From: Flavobacterium foetidum
GTDB lineage: Bacteria > Bacteroidota > Bacteroidia > Flavobacteriales > Flavobacteriaceae
Direction: 5' to 3'
Assembly (NCBI RefSeq): GCF_004634245.1
Contig: NZ_SJTF01000009.1
Coordinates: forward strand, 124,001-188,000
DNA length: 64,000 nucleotides
Shown: piece by piece, positions 16,820-26,293 of the stretch
Layout: the number at the start of each line of letters is the position of its first letter
Numbering within the stretch: position 1 is the stretch's first letter
Position numbers and translations under genes: made by a program
The notes under the pieces: generated by a model
What the model was told of the DNA's origin: nothing
Databases searched by the model: none
What the model saw: the letters and a program-made list of their open reading frames with translations, nothing else

Positions 16820-18340
16820 ATGATTTTTGATTTGCCCAGTAACGATGATTGCTTAGAGATGAATAATTTCTATAGGAAATTGTTTGCCGAAATGCCAGAT
16901 TTGCTTTTTCAATTTGTAATTGATAGTGACCATAAATATACTTTTCCTTTAGTCAGCAAGTCTGTTGACGACATATTTGAACTTTCTGTAAAAGAATTCA
17001 CAGACGATATTAAGTTTATAATCTACGAAAGAATTTTTCCTCAGGATCGAGAAGAGTTCTTTCGATCTTTAGTAAAGTCACGTAAAGAAATAATTCCGTG
17101 GGAAATCGAATTTAGAGCTTTTCTTCCTAAAAAAGGACTTCGTTGGTTTAAGGTTTCCGCCAAGACTGAAATGTCACCAGATAATAGAGTGAGCTTTTTT
17201 GGGCATATTTCTGATATTACAGATTTAAAAGATAAAGAGGAAAAACTACGTATTTCCGAAGAACGTTTTCAGTTTGCACTTGAGGCTTCTACAGTTGGGG
17301 TTTGGGACTGGGATATGACAACAAATACCGTCTTTTATTCTTCGCTTTCGCTGAAAATCTTAGAATTAGAATCTGCAGATATTTTTGACAATCCAGAACG
17401 ATGGGACAAAATTGTGCATCCAGAGGATCTTCCAAAGTATTATTCAGATATCCAGGAACATTTCGACAATAAGATTCCGTATTACGAGAATTATCATCGC
17501 GTAATGACTTCTAGCGGTAATTACAAATGGATTTTGGATCGCGGCAAAGTAATCAAACGCGATGAAAACGGAAAACCCTTACGTGTAATTGGTACGCATA
17601 CCGATGTGTCTATTCAGAAAGAAAAAGAGCTCGAACTTTTAAAAACAATGAAGTTATACAGTGATCAAAATAGTCGTTTGCTGAATTTCTCGCATATTGT
17701 TTCGCACAATCTTAACACGCAGGCAGGAAACATAAAATCGATTTTAGATTTTATTGATGCCGACGTAGATAAGAAAACCATCGCAGAAATGCTGGAACAC
17801 TTGAGGACAGTTTCGAATGATTTGAATGAAACTATCTCTAATCTCACACAGATTGTAAAAACACAGAGTAATATAGATATTGCAGTCGCTCCCTTATTAT
17901 TAAGCGAGTATATTGAAAAAACGATTTCGACCATCAAAGGGTATGACAAACAGCGTAAAGTGACGATTGTTAATAACGTTCCGAAATATTTGACTGTTAA
18001 TTTTAATCCGGCTTATATGGAAAGTGTGTTGCTGAATTTTACTACAAATGCCATTAAATATGCACATCCAGATCGTGATCCTGTAATTGTTTTTGATTTT
18101 GCAATTGAACCCGAAGGATTCAAATCGCTTAAAATCACAGATAACGGACTTGGGATTGATCTTAAAATGTACGGCGATTTGTTGTTCGGAATGTATAAAA
18201 CGTTTCATAAACACGAAGAAGCACGCGGTATCGGATTGTATATTACAAGAAATCAAATAGAAGCAATGAAAGGAACCGTTTTGGTGGAAAGCGAAGTTGG
18301 GGTAGGAACGAGTTTTAAAATCGTTTTTAATGATATGTAA
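16820..18340 (+). CDS. PAS domain sensor histidine kinase
   Basis: The 506-residue kinase has no transmembrane segment, so it is probably a cytosolic sensor. A first PAS-like domain covers about residues 15-130, ending FFGHISDITDLKDKEEKL. A second PAS/PAC with a PAS_3-type WDWDMTTN start covers about 145-270, ending GTHTDVSIQKEKEL. The H-box reads FSHIVSHNLNTQAGNI near 295, with Asn where most kinases have Arg. The ATPase domain follows: N-box TNAIKYA, G1 DNGLGID, G2 RGIGLYI. No response regulator is adjacent, so it is an orphan. Confidence 0.9.
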   Translation: MIFDLPSNDDCLEMNNFYRKLFAEMPDLLFQFVIDSDHKYTFPLVSKSVDDIFELSVKEFTDDIKFIIYERIFPQDREEFFRSLVKSRKEIIPWEIEFRAFLPKKGLRWFKVSAKTEMSPDNRVSFFGHISDITDLKDKEEKLRISEERFQFALEASTVGVWDWDMTTNTVFYSSLSLKILELESADIFDNPERWDKIVHPEDLPKYYSDIQEHFDNKIPYYENYHRVMTSSGNYKWILDRGKVIKRDENGKPLRVIGTHTDVSIQKEKELELLKTMKLYSDQNSRLLNFSHIVSHNLNTQAGNIKSILDFIDADVDKKTIAEMLEHLRTVSNDLNETISNLTQIVKTQSNIDIAVAPLLLSEYIEKTISTIKGYDKQRKVTIVNNVPKYLTVNFNPAYMESVLLNFTTNAIKYAHPDRDPVIVFDFAIEPEGFKSLKITDNGLGIDLKMYGDLLFGMYKTFHKHEEARGIGLYITRNQIEAMKGTVLVESEVGVGTSFKIVFNDM

Positions 18341-18354
18341 GGTTAAAATAAGGA

Positions 18355-18394
18355 TAAAAAACAAAGGCCGTCAATCGACGGCCTTTGTTTTTTA
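18355..18394. terminator. Bidirectional terminator between kinase and rny
   Basis: A 12-bp perfect stem ACAAAGGCCGTC/GACGGCCTTTGT with loop AATC, flanked by A-run and T-run, sits between two convergent genes and works for both. Confidence 0.88.
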
Positions 18395-18408
18395 TGTATC
18401 CTAAGAGA

Positions 18409-19968
18409 TTACTTAGCAATATTAACAGCTCTGGTTTCTCTAATAACTGTAACTTTTACTTGACCTGGATAAGTCATTTCTGTTTGGATTTTCTGAGAAA
18501 TCTCAAACGATAAGTTAGCGGCGTTGTCATCAGAAACTTTTTCGCTTTCTACAATTACACGAAGCTCTCTACCCGCTTGGATAGCATAAGCATTTTTTAC
18601 ACCGCTGAATCCGTAAGCAACATCTTCAAGATCTTTTAAACGCTGAATATAAGAGTCTAGCACTTGGCGTCTCGCTCCTGGTCTTGCTCCAGAAATGGCA
18701 TCACAAACCTGAACAATTGGAGAAAGAAGTGATTTCATTTCAATCTCATCGTGGTGTGCTCCAATAGCGTTGCAGACTTCGTCTTTTTCACCATATTTCT
18801 CAGCCCACTGCATACCCAATAAGGCGTGTGGCAAATCGCTTTCAGTATCTGGCACTTTTCCGATATCGTGAAGCAAACCTGCTCTTTTTGCCAGCTTTAC
18901 ATTTAGGCCTAATTCAGCAGCCATAATACCACAAAGTTTAGAAACTTCTCTTGAGTGCTGTAATAGGTTTTGTCCGTAAGAAGAACGGTATTTCATTCTA
19001 CCCACAACTTTGATTAATTCTGGGTGTAAGCCGTGAATACCTAGGTCGATTACAGTACGTTTTCCGACTTCGATTATCTCGTCATCAATTTGTTTTGCTG
19101 TTTTAGCAACAACTTCCTCGATTCTTGCTGGGTGAATACGTCCGTCGGTTACTAATTTATGTAAAGACAAACGAGCAATTTCTCTACGAACAGGATCAAA
19201 ACAAGAAAGAATAATCGCTTCTGGCGTATCGTCTACAATAATCTCAACTCCCGTCGCAGCTTCAAGTGCTCTAATATTACGTCCTTCACGACCAATAATA
19301 CGGCCTTTTACGTCATCAGATTCGATGTTGAACACAGAAACGCAGTTCTCCACCGCTTCTTCAGTTCCAACTCTTTGAATAGTGTTGATGATGATTTTTT
19401 TAGCTTCCTGCTGTGCAGTAAGTTTAGCTTCTTCAATGGTTTCCTGTATATGAGACATTGCTTTGCTTTTGGCTTCGGCTTTTAATCCTTCGACCAATTG
19501 CTCCTTAGCTTCTTCTGCAGAAAGTCCTGAAATTACTTCAAGTTGTTGCAGCTGACTTTTGTGTAATTTGTCAACTTCAGCTTGTTTTTTATCTAAAAGC
19601 TCGATTTTATTGTTGTATTCAGCTGTTTTAGCTTCAAAATCGTCGTTTATTTTTTTTGCTTTTGAAAGTTCATTAGAAACTTGAGATTCTTTGTCACGCA
19701 CTCTTTTTTCTACCTCTGCTACTTTTTTATCGCGAGCCAGAATCACTTGTTCGTGTTCAGATTTTAGTTCTATAAAACGCTCTTTAGCCTGAAGAATTTT
19801 GTCTTTTTTAATATTTTCTGCTTCTAAATTAGCGTCTTTTAAAATAGAAGCGGCCTCTTTTTTAGCGTTTTTAATTAGGTTCGAAATATTACTTTTCTCG
19901 ATAATTTTAGCTATTGCAAAACCTGCCGCAATACCTACAATACCAATAATGATCGTTATGATGTCCAT
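18409..19968 (-). CDS. rny: Ribonuclease Y
   Basis: A 519-residue membrane-anchored endoribonuclease that starts mRNA decay. One N-terminal transmembrane helix ([18 protein letters not shown]), a long charged coiled coil to about residue 200, a KH domain with [15 protein letters not shown] near 218-232, and an HD domain with LLHDIGKV near 362 and IGAHHDE near 395. Full length. The 6S RNA and zapA genes lie just upstream on the same strand. Confidence 0.97.
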   Translation of the reverse strand: MDIITIIIGIVGIAAGFAIAKIIEKSNISNLIKNAKKEAASILKDANLEAENIKKDKILQAKERFIELKSEHEQVILARDKKVAEVEKRVRDKESQVSNELSKAKKINDDFEAKTAEYNNKIELLDKKQAEVDKLHKSQLQQLEVISGLSAEEAKEQLVEGLKAEAKSKAMSHIQETIEEAKLTAQQEAKKIIINTIQRVGTEEAVENCVSVFNIESDDVKGRIIGREGRNIRALEAATGVEIIVDDTPEAIILSCFDPVRREIARLSLHKLVTDGRIHPARIEEVVAKTAKQIDDEIIEVGKRTVIDLGIHGLHPELIKVVGRMKYRSSYGQNLLQHSREVSKLCGIMAAELGLNVKLAKRAGLLHDIGKVPDTESDLPHALLGMQWAEKYGEKDEVCNAIGAHHDEIEMKSLLSPIVQVCDAISGARPGARRQVLDSYIQRLKDLEDVAYGFSGVKNAYAIQAGRELRVIVESEKVSDDNAANLSFEISQKIQTEMTYPGQVKVTVIRETRAVNIAK

Positions 19969-19989
19969 GTTTATTAGGGTTTATATATA

Positions 19990-20152
19990 AAAAAAGCCTA
20001 CATTAATTGCTTGAATAAACTCGTAAAGACAAGTTTTGAGCTAACTCACTGTTCAAGTTTCCCAGCCGGAGCAGGGCATACTATAGTAGCGACGATTCGC
20101 TCATTCTAAATTGTTAGTGTTGAGTTTACCAATTGTGAACTAATGTAGGCAG
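19990..20152 (-). ncRNA. ssrS: 6S RNA (flavobacterial type)
   Basis: Minus strand. The ends pair: GCCTACATTA at 20150-20141 with TAATGTAGGC at 20005-19996, the latter followed by a T-run that serves as terminator. The roughly 160-base length, long closing stem, and a purine-rich asymmetric central region fit 6S RNA, which binds the housekeeping RNA polymerase by mimicking an open promoter. The place between zapA and another gene is the classic 6S neighbourhood, and this family matches the 6S-Flavo class. A covariance-model search would settle it. Confidence 0.85.
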
Positions 20153-20176
20153 TATCTTAGTTTCTTGTAAAGAACG

Positions 20177-20470
20177 TTATTTTTCGAGATATTGATCTAA
20201 AAGCGTATTTAGTCTCTTAATTCTTTCAATAGTTTCCTCGCCATCGATTGCGTAATCAATTTGTTTTTGTTCTGCTTGCGATGCAAATTGCAACGCGCAC
20301 ATAGCCAGTACATCTTGTTTGTCACGTACGGCATAGTTTTCTTCAAACTGCTTAATCATAGCATCAATTTTTTTTGAAGCGCTTCTAAGGCCTTCTTCCT
20401 GAGCAGGTTCAACCGTTAATGGATAAACGCGGTCGGCAATTGATATTTTAATTCTAAGCTTTCCGTCCAT
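20177..20470 (-). CDS. zapA: Cell division protein ZapA
   Basis: A 97-residue FtsZ-ring-associated protein. The N-terminal strand-rich part reads LRIKISIADRVYPLTVEPAQEEGLRSASKKID, the ZapA signature, followed by a C-terminal coiled coil (ERIKRLNTLLDQYLEK). It bundles FtsZ filaments. It overlaps no gene but starts 5 bases after its coiled-coil partner, and 6S RNA lies directly downstream. Confidence 0.92.
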   Translation of the reverse strand: MDGKLRIKISIADRVYPLTVEPAQEEGLRSASKKIDAMIKQFEENYAVRDKQDVLAMCALQFASQAEQKQIDYAIDGEETIERIKRLNTLLDQYLEK

Positions 20471-20474
20471 GTTT

Positions 20475-20765
20475 CTAATCAGATAATTGTGCTATACAGT
20501 AATCAATTTCGCGAATTAATGAATTTATTTTAAGCTTTGTCTCTCTCTTGTTATTGTCGCTGCCGAGCAACGAATTGGCTATCTTAAGTGTCTCATATTG
20601 CTTTTTCAAAGCCTCCATTTCTTCAGATTGTTTCTGGATAATTTGCACGGCTTTGGCTAATTCTAATTGTAATACCTGATTGTTTTTCTCCAAACTTTTT
20701 GATTTTTCAAAAAGCTTTTCGACTTTATATTCAAGAGCATCAATTATTTCGGCAATTACACTCAT
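20475..20765 (-). CDS. Coiled-coil protein upstream of zapA (ZapB-like position)
   Basis: The 96-residue protein is almost wholly coiled coil (KVEKLFEKSKSLEKNNQVLQ, ELAKAVQIIQKQSEEM), with a short C-terminal helix (LIREIDYCIAQLSD). It has no signal peptide. Small coiled-coil proteins directly upstream of zapA are common in Bacteroidota and are thought to belong to the divisome, like ZapB. Sequence alone does not prove homology to ZapB, so no symbol is given. Spacing to zapA is 5 bases. Confidence 0.8.
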   Translation of the reverse strand: MSVIAEIIDALEYKVEKLFEKSKSLEKNNQVLQLELAKAVQIIQKQSEEMEALKKQYETLKIANSLLGSDNNKRETKLKINSLIREIDYCIAQLSD

Positions 20766-20935
20766 TATAAATCCTATTCATTACTTAATCCTACAAAGTT
20801 AGTATTCCTTTTTATTAATGCAATTATTTATCGATTTTTTTACATTAAAAATAAGCAAACCGATGAAATTCAATTAATTGTATTTTTATTGATTAATCCT
20901 CGGTTTTACCCTGTTAATTTTTTATCTTAGCAAAA

Positions 20936-22627
20936 ATGTTGCTTATGAGAATTCCTGTACTTGCCCTTTTGTTTTCTAATTTTATTTTTGCTCAAACGCA
21001 ATATCCTAAAGATTATTTCAGACCTCCACTAGATACTCCGATGCAGCTTTCAGGTAATTTCGGTGAGCTTAGGCCCAATCATTTTCATGCTGGCTTTGAT
21101 TTAAAAACCAATCAGCGCGAAGGTCTTAACGTTTACGCTGTTGCCGACGGATATATCTCGAGAATCAAAATTTCGACTTTCGGAAACGGAAAGTGTATTT
21201 ATATCACGCATCCTAACGGCTATACATCTGTTTACGGGCATTTGCAGACTACAGTTGGCGCTGTTCAGGAGTATGTCAAAAAAGAACATTACAGAGCAAA
21301 AGCGTACGAAATCGAAGTGTTTCCAAAACCAGATGAATTGCCAGTTACCAAAGGGCAACTGATTGCGCTTTCTGGCAATACAGGCTCGTCTGAAGGTCCG
21401 CATCTGCATTTTGAATTTAGGGATACCAAAACCGAGTTTGTAATCAATCCTATGTTTTTCGGTTTTGATCAAAATATAAAAGATACCAAAAAGCCGACAA
21501 TTTCGAGTTTGTATGTATATCCTCTTGATAATGCAACCGTCAATCAGTCAAGACAACCTCTGCTTGTAAACATGGCACTTCAGAAAGACGGCACTTTTCT
21601 GGCAGGAAAGGTAAAAACAAACGGAAAAATCGGTTTCGGAATTAATGCTGTAGATACCGATGATGTTTCGCATAATAAAAACGGCGTATTTAATGTTTCG
21701 ACTTTTTTAAACGGCGCTCAGAATTACAATTATCAGTTTAACACCTATTCGTTTGACGAAATGCGCTACATCAACGCCTTGATTGATTATCCGCGTTACA
21801 AAAAGACAGGACAGCGCGTACAGAAACTTTTTATGAAAACGCCATTTGCTTTGAGCATCATCAAAACTGATTCTCTTCGCGGTATTATAAAGGCAGAACC
21901 TAATTTGGCTGCGACTTATAAAATTGAAGTTTCTGATTATTTTGGAAATCAGAATTCAATCACGATTCCGATTGAGTTTGATGCGTCTGCTCCAATTGTT
22001 GAAGCCACTCCGGTAGATTCAAAATATTTTATAAAAGTCAATAAGGATTATAATTTCGAAAAAGACAATATGTCTGTGTTTTTTCCAGCGGGCACTTTTT
22101 ACGATGATTTTAATCTGAATTTTGATGTAAAAAACAGAAAAATTTATATTCATGATGATACCGTTCCTGTTCATTCCAATTTTACGATTACGATAAAAGA
22201 TACGCTGTATCCGGAATCTCTGAGGGACAAAGTTTATATTGCAAAAGGCACCAGTTTTTACGGAACCATTAGAAAAGGGGATGTTTTTACAGCAAAATCA
22301 AAAATATTGGGCACTTACGGTTTAGTGCTAGACACGATTTCGCCAGTTATAAAAATCGCAAAACCAATTGAAGGCAAATGGATCAGCGATCAAAAGAAAA
22401 TTGATTTTACTATTGGTGACTCTCTTTCTGGCATAAAATCGTATAATGGTTATATTAACGGAAACTGGGTTTTGTTTGAATATGAAAACAAAGCCAGAAG
22501 GATTACGCATGTTTTTGATGATGCCCTGCTGAATGAGGGTGAAAATGATTTAAAAATAGAAGTTGTTGATAATGTAGGAAATACTGCTATCTTTGAAACT
22601 CGTTTTTTTAGAAGTCAAAAAAAATAA
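20936..22627 (+). CDS. M23 family metallopeptidase (periplasmic LytM type)
   Basis: A 563-residue secreted peptidase. Signal peptide LLMRIPVLALLFSNFIFAQ. The peptidase domain covers about residues 25-175, with first zinc ligands in HFHAGFDLKTN (His-x3-Asp) near 48-54, GHL near 103, and HLHFEF near 159-164, so the metal site is complete. The remaining 390 residues form beta-sandwich-like repeats with no assigned function. It probably cleaves peptidoglycan cross-links. The next gene, a TonB receptor, starts 12 bases later. Confidence 0.92.
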   Translation: MLLMRIPVLALLFSNFIFAQTQYPKDYFRPPLDTPMQLSGNFGELRPNHFHAGFDLKTNQREGLNVYAVADGYISRIKISTFGNGKCIYITHPNGYTSVYGHLQTTVGAVQEYVKKEHYRAKAYEIEVFPKPDELPVTKGQLIALSGNTGSSEGPHLHFEFRDTKTEFVINPMFFGFDQNIKDTKKPTISSLYVYPLDNATVNQSRQPLLVNMALQKDGTFLAGKVKTNGKIGFGINAVDTDDVSHNKNGVFNVSTFLNGAQNYNYQFNTYSFDEMRYINALIDYPRYKKTGQRVQKLFMKTPFALSIIKTDSLRGIIKAEPNLAATYKIEVSDYFGNQNSITIPIEFDASAPIVEATPVDSKYFIKVNKDYNFEKDNMSVFFPAGTFYDDFNLNFDVKNRKIYIHDDTVPVHSNFTITIKDTLYPESLRDKVYIAKGTSFYGTIRKGDVFTAKSKILGTYGLVLDTISPVIKIAKPIEGKWISDQKKIDFTIGDSLSGIKSYNGYINGNWVLFEYENKARRITHVFDDALLNEGENDLKIEVVDNVGNTAIFETRFFRSQKK

Positions 22628-22638
22628 AATCCAAATAT

Positions 22639-25104
22639 TTGAATTTCAATAAATTAATATTCGCTTTTTTCTTTTTATGTTTTAGCGCTGTTTTGTCTGC
22701 TCAAAAAGCTTACATAAAAGGTGTAATTTTAGATGAAGAAAAGCATGCTGTTGCAAATGTAAATGTGTCTTCTTCGGGAATAACAATTCAGTCTAATTCG
22801 AATGGTTATTTTGAAATCGAAGTCCCTTCAAACAAAAAAATCTCATTAATTTTTACGCACGTATCGTTAAAAATGATGAGTCTTACAATGAGCCTTAAAC
22901 CTGGAGAGATTTTTATTTTTAATCCTGTAATGAATAATTCTCAGGAACAAATGGGAGAGGTTTTTGTTTCTTCTAAAAATAAAAAACGTGTTCAGGGAAT
23001 TACTACTATTGATCAAAATACAATAAAAAAAGTTCCAGGAGCCAATGCCGGAATCGAAAATATCTTAAAAACGCTTCCGGGAGTCAATTCAAATAACGAA
23101 TTAAGTACGCAGTACATGGTTCGTGGCGGTAATTACGATGAAAATCTGGTTTATGTTAATGAGGTAGAAGTTTATCGTCCGTTTCTGATTCGTTCTGGAC
23201 AGCAGGAGGGACTTAGTTTTACCAATACCGATTTGGTGCAGAATGTAGATTTTTCTGCGGGAGGTTTTCAGGCCAAATATGGCGATAAGCTGTCATCTGT
23301 TTTGGATATTACTTATAGAAAGCCAATTCGTTTTGGAGCTTCTTTTGAAGTCAGTTTTCTTGGCGGAAGCGCTTCTGTAGATTTGGTCTCCAAAAACAAG
23401 AAGTGGTCGGCTGTTACTGGAGTTCGTTACCGGAACAACAGTCTTTTGGTGAATAGCCAAGATACACAGACCAATTATACGCCTACTTTTGCCGATGTTC
23501 AAACGAACATTAATTATGATGTTTCTGATAAATGGCAGTTGAGTTTTCTTGGAAATATTTCTCAAAACAAATATTTATACCAGCCTCTTACACGCGAAAC
23601 CCGATTCGGAACCGCAGATCAGCCAATGGTTTTAGGCATTTATTATCAGGGACAGGAAAAAGATCAATACGATACTTATTTCGGCGCTTTAAAAACCACC
23701 TACAAAATTTCGCCGAGTTTTAATGTCAAATTAATTGGGTCTTTATTTCATACTACAGAAAAAGAACACTTCGATATTCTTGCAAGATATCGTCTCGGAA
23801 ATGCAAATGCCGACCCAGACACGACAATTGAAGATGTAGAATTTACTCGCGGAATTGGTTCGCAACTGAATCACGCCAGAAATGATCTGGATGCTCTAAT
23901 CGCAAATATTGAATTTAAAGGTTTTAAAGACTGGAAAGAAAGCCAGCTGGAGTTCGGACTAAAATATACACGTGAATCTATTCGCGATCGGGTTGTAGAG
24001 TGGGAGGTAATAGATTCTGCTGGGTTTTCTATCAATCCTCCAATTGTTATTCTTCCTAAAAATAACGAGCCTTATCAGCCTTATACTGGTCCGATTACGC
24101 CTTATCAAAATGTAAGAGCAACTAATTTTAATACCATAAATCGTTTTTCGGGGTATGCACAATGGAACAAACAAATGTTGATGGGTTCAAGTCAGGTTTG
24201 GTACACTTTGGGTGCCCGTTTTCAGGCGTGGAACGTAGCTGGTGCTTCAGAACAAGGAAAAACTCAAGCTGTTGTTAGTCCGCGTGCTCAGTTTTCCATT
24301 AAACCTGACTGGGATAAAGATATGATTTTTAGGATTTCGGCCGGATTGTACTATCAGCCTCCATTTTATAGAGAACTTAGAGATTTGGAAGGCGAAGTCA
24401 ATCCGAATGTAAAAGCACAGCAATCTGTGAATATCGTTCTGGGGAATGATTATAATTTTAAGATGTGGAACCGCTCATTTAAATGGGTGACTGAAATTTA
24501 TTATAAATCGCTTTCTGATGTAAATGTTTATTCGATTGATAATGTTAGAATTAGGTATGCTGCAGATAATAATGCTAAAGCCTACGCACAAGGTTTAGAC
24601 TTTAGGCTCAATGGCGAATTTGTACCCGGAACAGAATCTTGGGTGAGTTTTGGATATTTAAAAACAGAGGAAAATTACGAAAACAAAGGCTACATTGCCA
24701 GACCGACAGATCAGCGATTGAAATTTGCGATGCTGTTTCAGGATTATATGCCGAATATACCTAGTGTAAAAGTATATTTGAATCTGGTTTATAATACAGG
24801 TCTTCCGGGAGGCTCGCCGTCTTATTCTGATCCTTATTTGTATCAAAATCGTCTTAAGGATTATCGTCGTGCGGATATTGGATTTGCTAAGGTATTTATT
24901 GACGAAAATGCTAAATCTGAAAAAACAGGTTGGTTGAAAAAATTTCGAGAATTGTCGCTTGGTGTGGAGATTTTTAATGTTTTCAATAATCAAAATGCGA
25001 TTACGAATACTTGGGTGCGCGATGTGTATTCTAAAAATCAATACGCAATTCCGAATTATATGACTTCTAGGGTTTTTAATATAAAATTGAATGCGAGGCT
25101 ATAA
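22639..25104 (+). CDS. TonB-dependent outer-membrane receptor, TTG start
   Basis: The 821-residue receptor starts at TTG (22639), directly followed by signal peptide NFNKLIFAFFFLCFSAVLSAQ. Residues 22-105 are a carboxypeptidase-like regulatory domain. The plug follows (TTIDQNTIKKVPGANAG, then LPGVNSNNELSTQYMVRGGNYDENLVYVNEVEVYRPF near 150-190). The remaining 600 residues are the 22-strand barrel, ending VFNIKLNARL. The plug resembles the SusC-like/FecA border; the ligand is unknown. Coupled to the M23 peptidase gene by a 12-base gap. Confidence 0.92.
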   Translation: MNFNKLIFAFFFLCFSAVLSAQKAYIKGVILDEEKHAVANVNVSSSGITIQSNSNGYFEIEVPSNKKISLIFTHVSLKMMSLTMSLKPGEIFIFNPVMNNSQEQMGEVFVSSKNKKRVQGITTIDQNTIKKVPGANAGIENILKTLPGVNSNNELSTQYMVRGGNYDENLVYVNEVEVYRPFLIRSGQQEGLSFTNTDLVQNVDFSAGGFQAKYGDKLSSVLDITYRKPIRFGASFEVSFLGGSASVDLVSKNKKWSAVTGVRYRNNSLLVNSQDTQTNYTPTFADVQTNINYDVSDKWQLSFLGNISQNKYLYQPLTRETRFGTADQPMVLGIYYQGQEKDQYDTYFGALKTTYKISPSFNVKLIGSLFHTTEKEHFDILARYRLGNANADPDTTIEDVEFTRGIGSQLNHARNDLDALIANIEFKGFKDWKESQLEFGLKYTRESIRDRVVEWEVIDSAGFSINPPIVILPKNNEPYQPYTGPITPYQNVRATNFNTINRFSGYAQWNKQMLMGSSQVWYTLGARFQAWNVAGASEQGKTQAVVSPRAQFSIKPDWDKDMIFRISAGLYYQPPFYRELRDLEGEVNPNVKAQQSVNIVLGNDYNFKMWNRSFKWVTEIYYKSLSDVNVYSIDNVRIRYAADNNAKAYAQGLDFRLNGEFVPGTESWVSFGYLKTEENYENKGYIARPTDQRLKFAMLFQDYMPNIPSVKVYLNLVYNTGLPGGSPSYSDPYLYQNRLKDYRRADIGFAKVFIDENAKSEKTGWLKKFRELSLGVEIFNVFNNQNAITNTWVRDVYSKNQYAIPNYMTSRVFNIKLNARL

Positions 25105-25211
25105 TTGAAAAGCGACAAAAAGGAAAAAGATTTTTTTACGTTCCGGGAATGATTTCTCTAGTTCTTTTGCTAGAAAAGGAACGAAAAGCATAATTAGAAC
25201 GCAATATCACT

Positions 25212-25319
25212 TTGTTTAAAAAGAACTGGATTCTGTTTGTGGGCTATTTAGGTTTGGCATTTCTAAATTTATTCGCTCTAGTAAAATTCAATAAAAACAG
25301 AAATTACAATCAAAAATAG
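25212..25319 (+). CDS. Possible 35-residue single-span membrane protein
   Basis: A small frame from TTG 25212 gives a basic start, one hydrophobic span (WILFVGYLGLAFLNLFALV) and a polar tail KFNKNRNYNQK. The topology is that of a small membrane protein, but there is no ATG and no clear ribosome-binding site, and the frame is closed 18 bases upstream by a stop. It could equally be a remnant of a longer gene. Confidence 0.3.
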   Translation: MFKKNWILFVGYLGLAFLNLFALVKFNKNRNYNQK

Positions 25320-25350
25320 TATATTTGATAATTGAATAGAATCATTGCAG

Positions 25351-26070
25351 ATGAAAAAGTATTTTAAATATATAGCCGTAGTCATTATTACCACAGCGAT
25401 TAGCTGTCGTGAAGAAGTTCAAAAACCAAAAGTAAGCTATGGCGCCTCAAATAAAGTGAGTGTTGCCAAAACAGATACAACTCAGATTGAAATTGCTGAT
25501 TTGCCAATTCAAATGGAAGGAACCAATTATTTGATTCATCCAGTTGGGGATTTAAGGGTTTTTGAAAGAGGATCAAAAGCACGTTATGGCTCTTCGAGTG
25601 TTAACGATGTGAGTTTTACAATTTCTAATTTAGGAGAATACGAAATAACAGGTTACCTGCAGAATTTAAAATTTCAGCAAATCGATTCAGATTCGATTCG
25701 TCCTTTGTCAGACAAGCCAATCTTGATTCTTACAGCTACTTATCTAAAAACAGTGGCAGACAAAACTCAGAACAAAGTTATGGTTTATACCTTGACAGAT
25801 TCTGATACAAATAAAGATGGCAAAATAGATACTAGCGATATCAAAACATTATACTTAAGCGATATTAGTGGTGAAAACTTCACTAAGGTTTCTGCTGACT
25901 TAGAAGAACTGGTAGATTGGAATTTGATTGAATCTAAAAATCGTTTGTATTTCAGGACTATTGAAGATACCAACCAAAACGGTCAGTTTGATAAAAATGA
26001 TGTATTGCATTATAATTATATAGATTTGGCGTCTAAAAAATGGGAGGTTAAGCCTTATAAACCTATTTAA
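25351..26070 (+). CDS. Lipoprotein with two EF-hand-like calcium loops
   Basis: The product is 239 residues from ATG 25351 (a TTG two codons earlier is ignored). A signal peptide ends in a lipobox (VVIITTAISC), so it is a lipoprotein. Two loops fit the DxNxDGxID pattern of EF-hands/dockerins: DTNKDGKIDTSDIKTLY near residue 155 and DTNQNGQFDKNDVLHYN near 210. They probably bind calcium and form a pair. No enzymatic motif was seen. It follows the TonB receptor at a distance of 240 bases. Confidence 0.7.
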   Translation: MKKYFKYIAVVIITTAISCREEVQKPKVSYGASNKVSVAKTDTTQIEIADLPIQMEGTNYLIHPVGDLRVFERGSKARYGSSSVNDVSFTISNLGEYEITGYLQNLKFQQIDSDSIRPLSDKPILILTATYLKTVADKTQNKVMVYTLTDSDTNKDGKIDTSDIKTLYLSDISGENFTKVSADLEELVDWNLIESKNRLYFRTIEDTNQNGQFDKNDVLHYNYIDLASKKWEVKPYKPI

Positions 26071-26074
26071 AAAG

Positions 26075-26291
26075 TAACTAAGGTCCTAAGATGCTAAGAT
26101 TCTAAGGGATTTTGCTACAGATTATTATAAAGATCTTTTTTGAATTCTTTTATAAAATATAGAAGGCGTATGGAAAAATTTAATTTTTCTATACGCCTTT
26201 CTTATTTCGCTGCAGAAAGAAATCAATTTAATCTTTTTAATCTGTGGCAAGAAAAAAGACGCAGCGCCTCAGTATCTTAGCATCTCAGAAC
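26075..26291. repeat. Inverted pair of 8-bp-period arrays (NNNCTAAG family), site C
   Basis: Left arm 26075-26106 is taactaag, gtcctaag, atgctaag, attctaag. Right arm 26268-26291 is the inverse, ctcagtat, cttagcat, ctcagaac. The inner parts of both arms also share CTACAGATTA/CCACAGATTA-type sequence. The left arm begins 5 bases after the lipoprotein stop and the right arm ends 2 bases before the stop codon of the convergent DUF2971 gene. Confidence 0.8.
26163..26199 (+). terminator. Long hairpin inside array site C
   Basis: A nearly perfect stem of about 16 bp pairs AAGGCGTAT and its continuation with ATACGCCTT, with one G-T pair and a tiny loop, and a TTTCTT tail. It probably ends transcription of the lipoprotein gene, and perhaps of the opposing gene. 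Confidence 0.65.
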
Positions 26292-26293
26292 CT

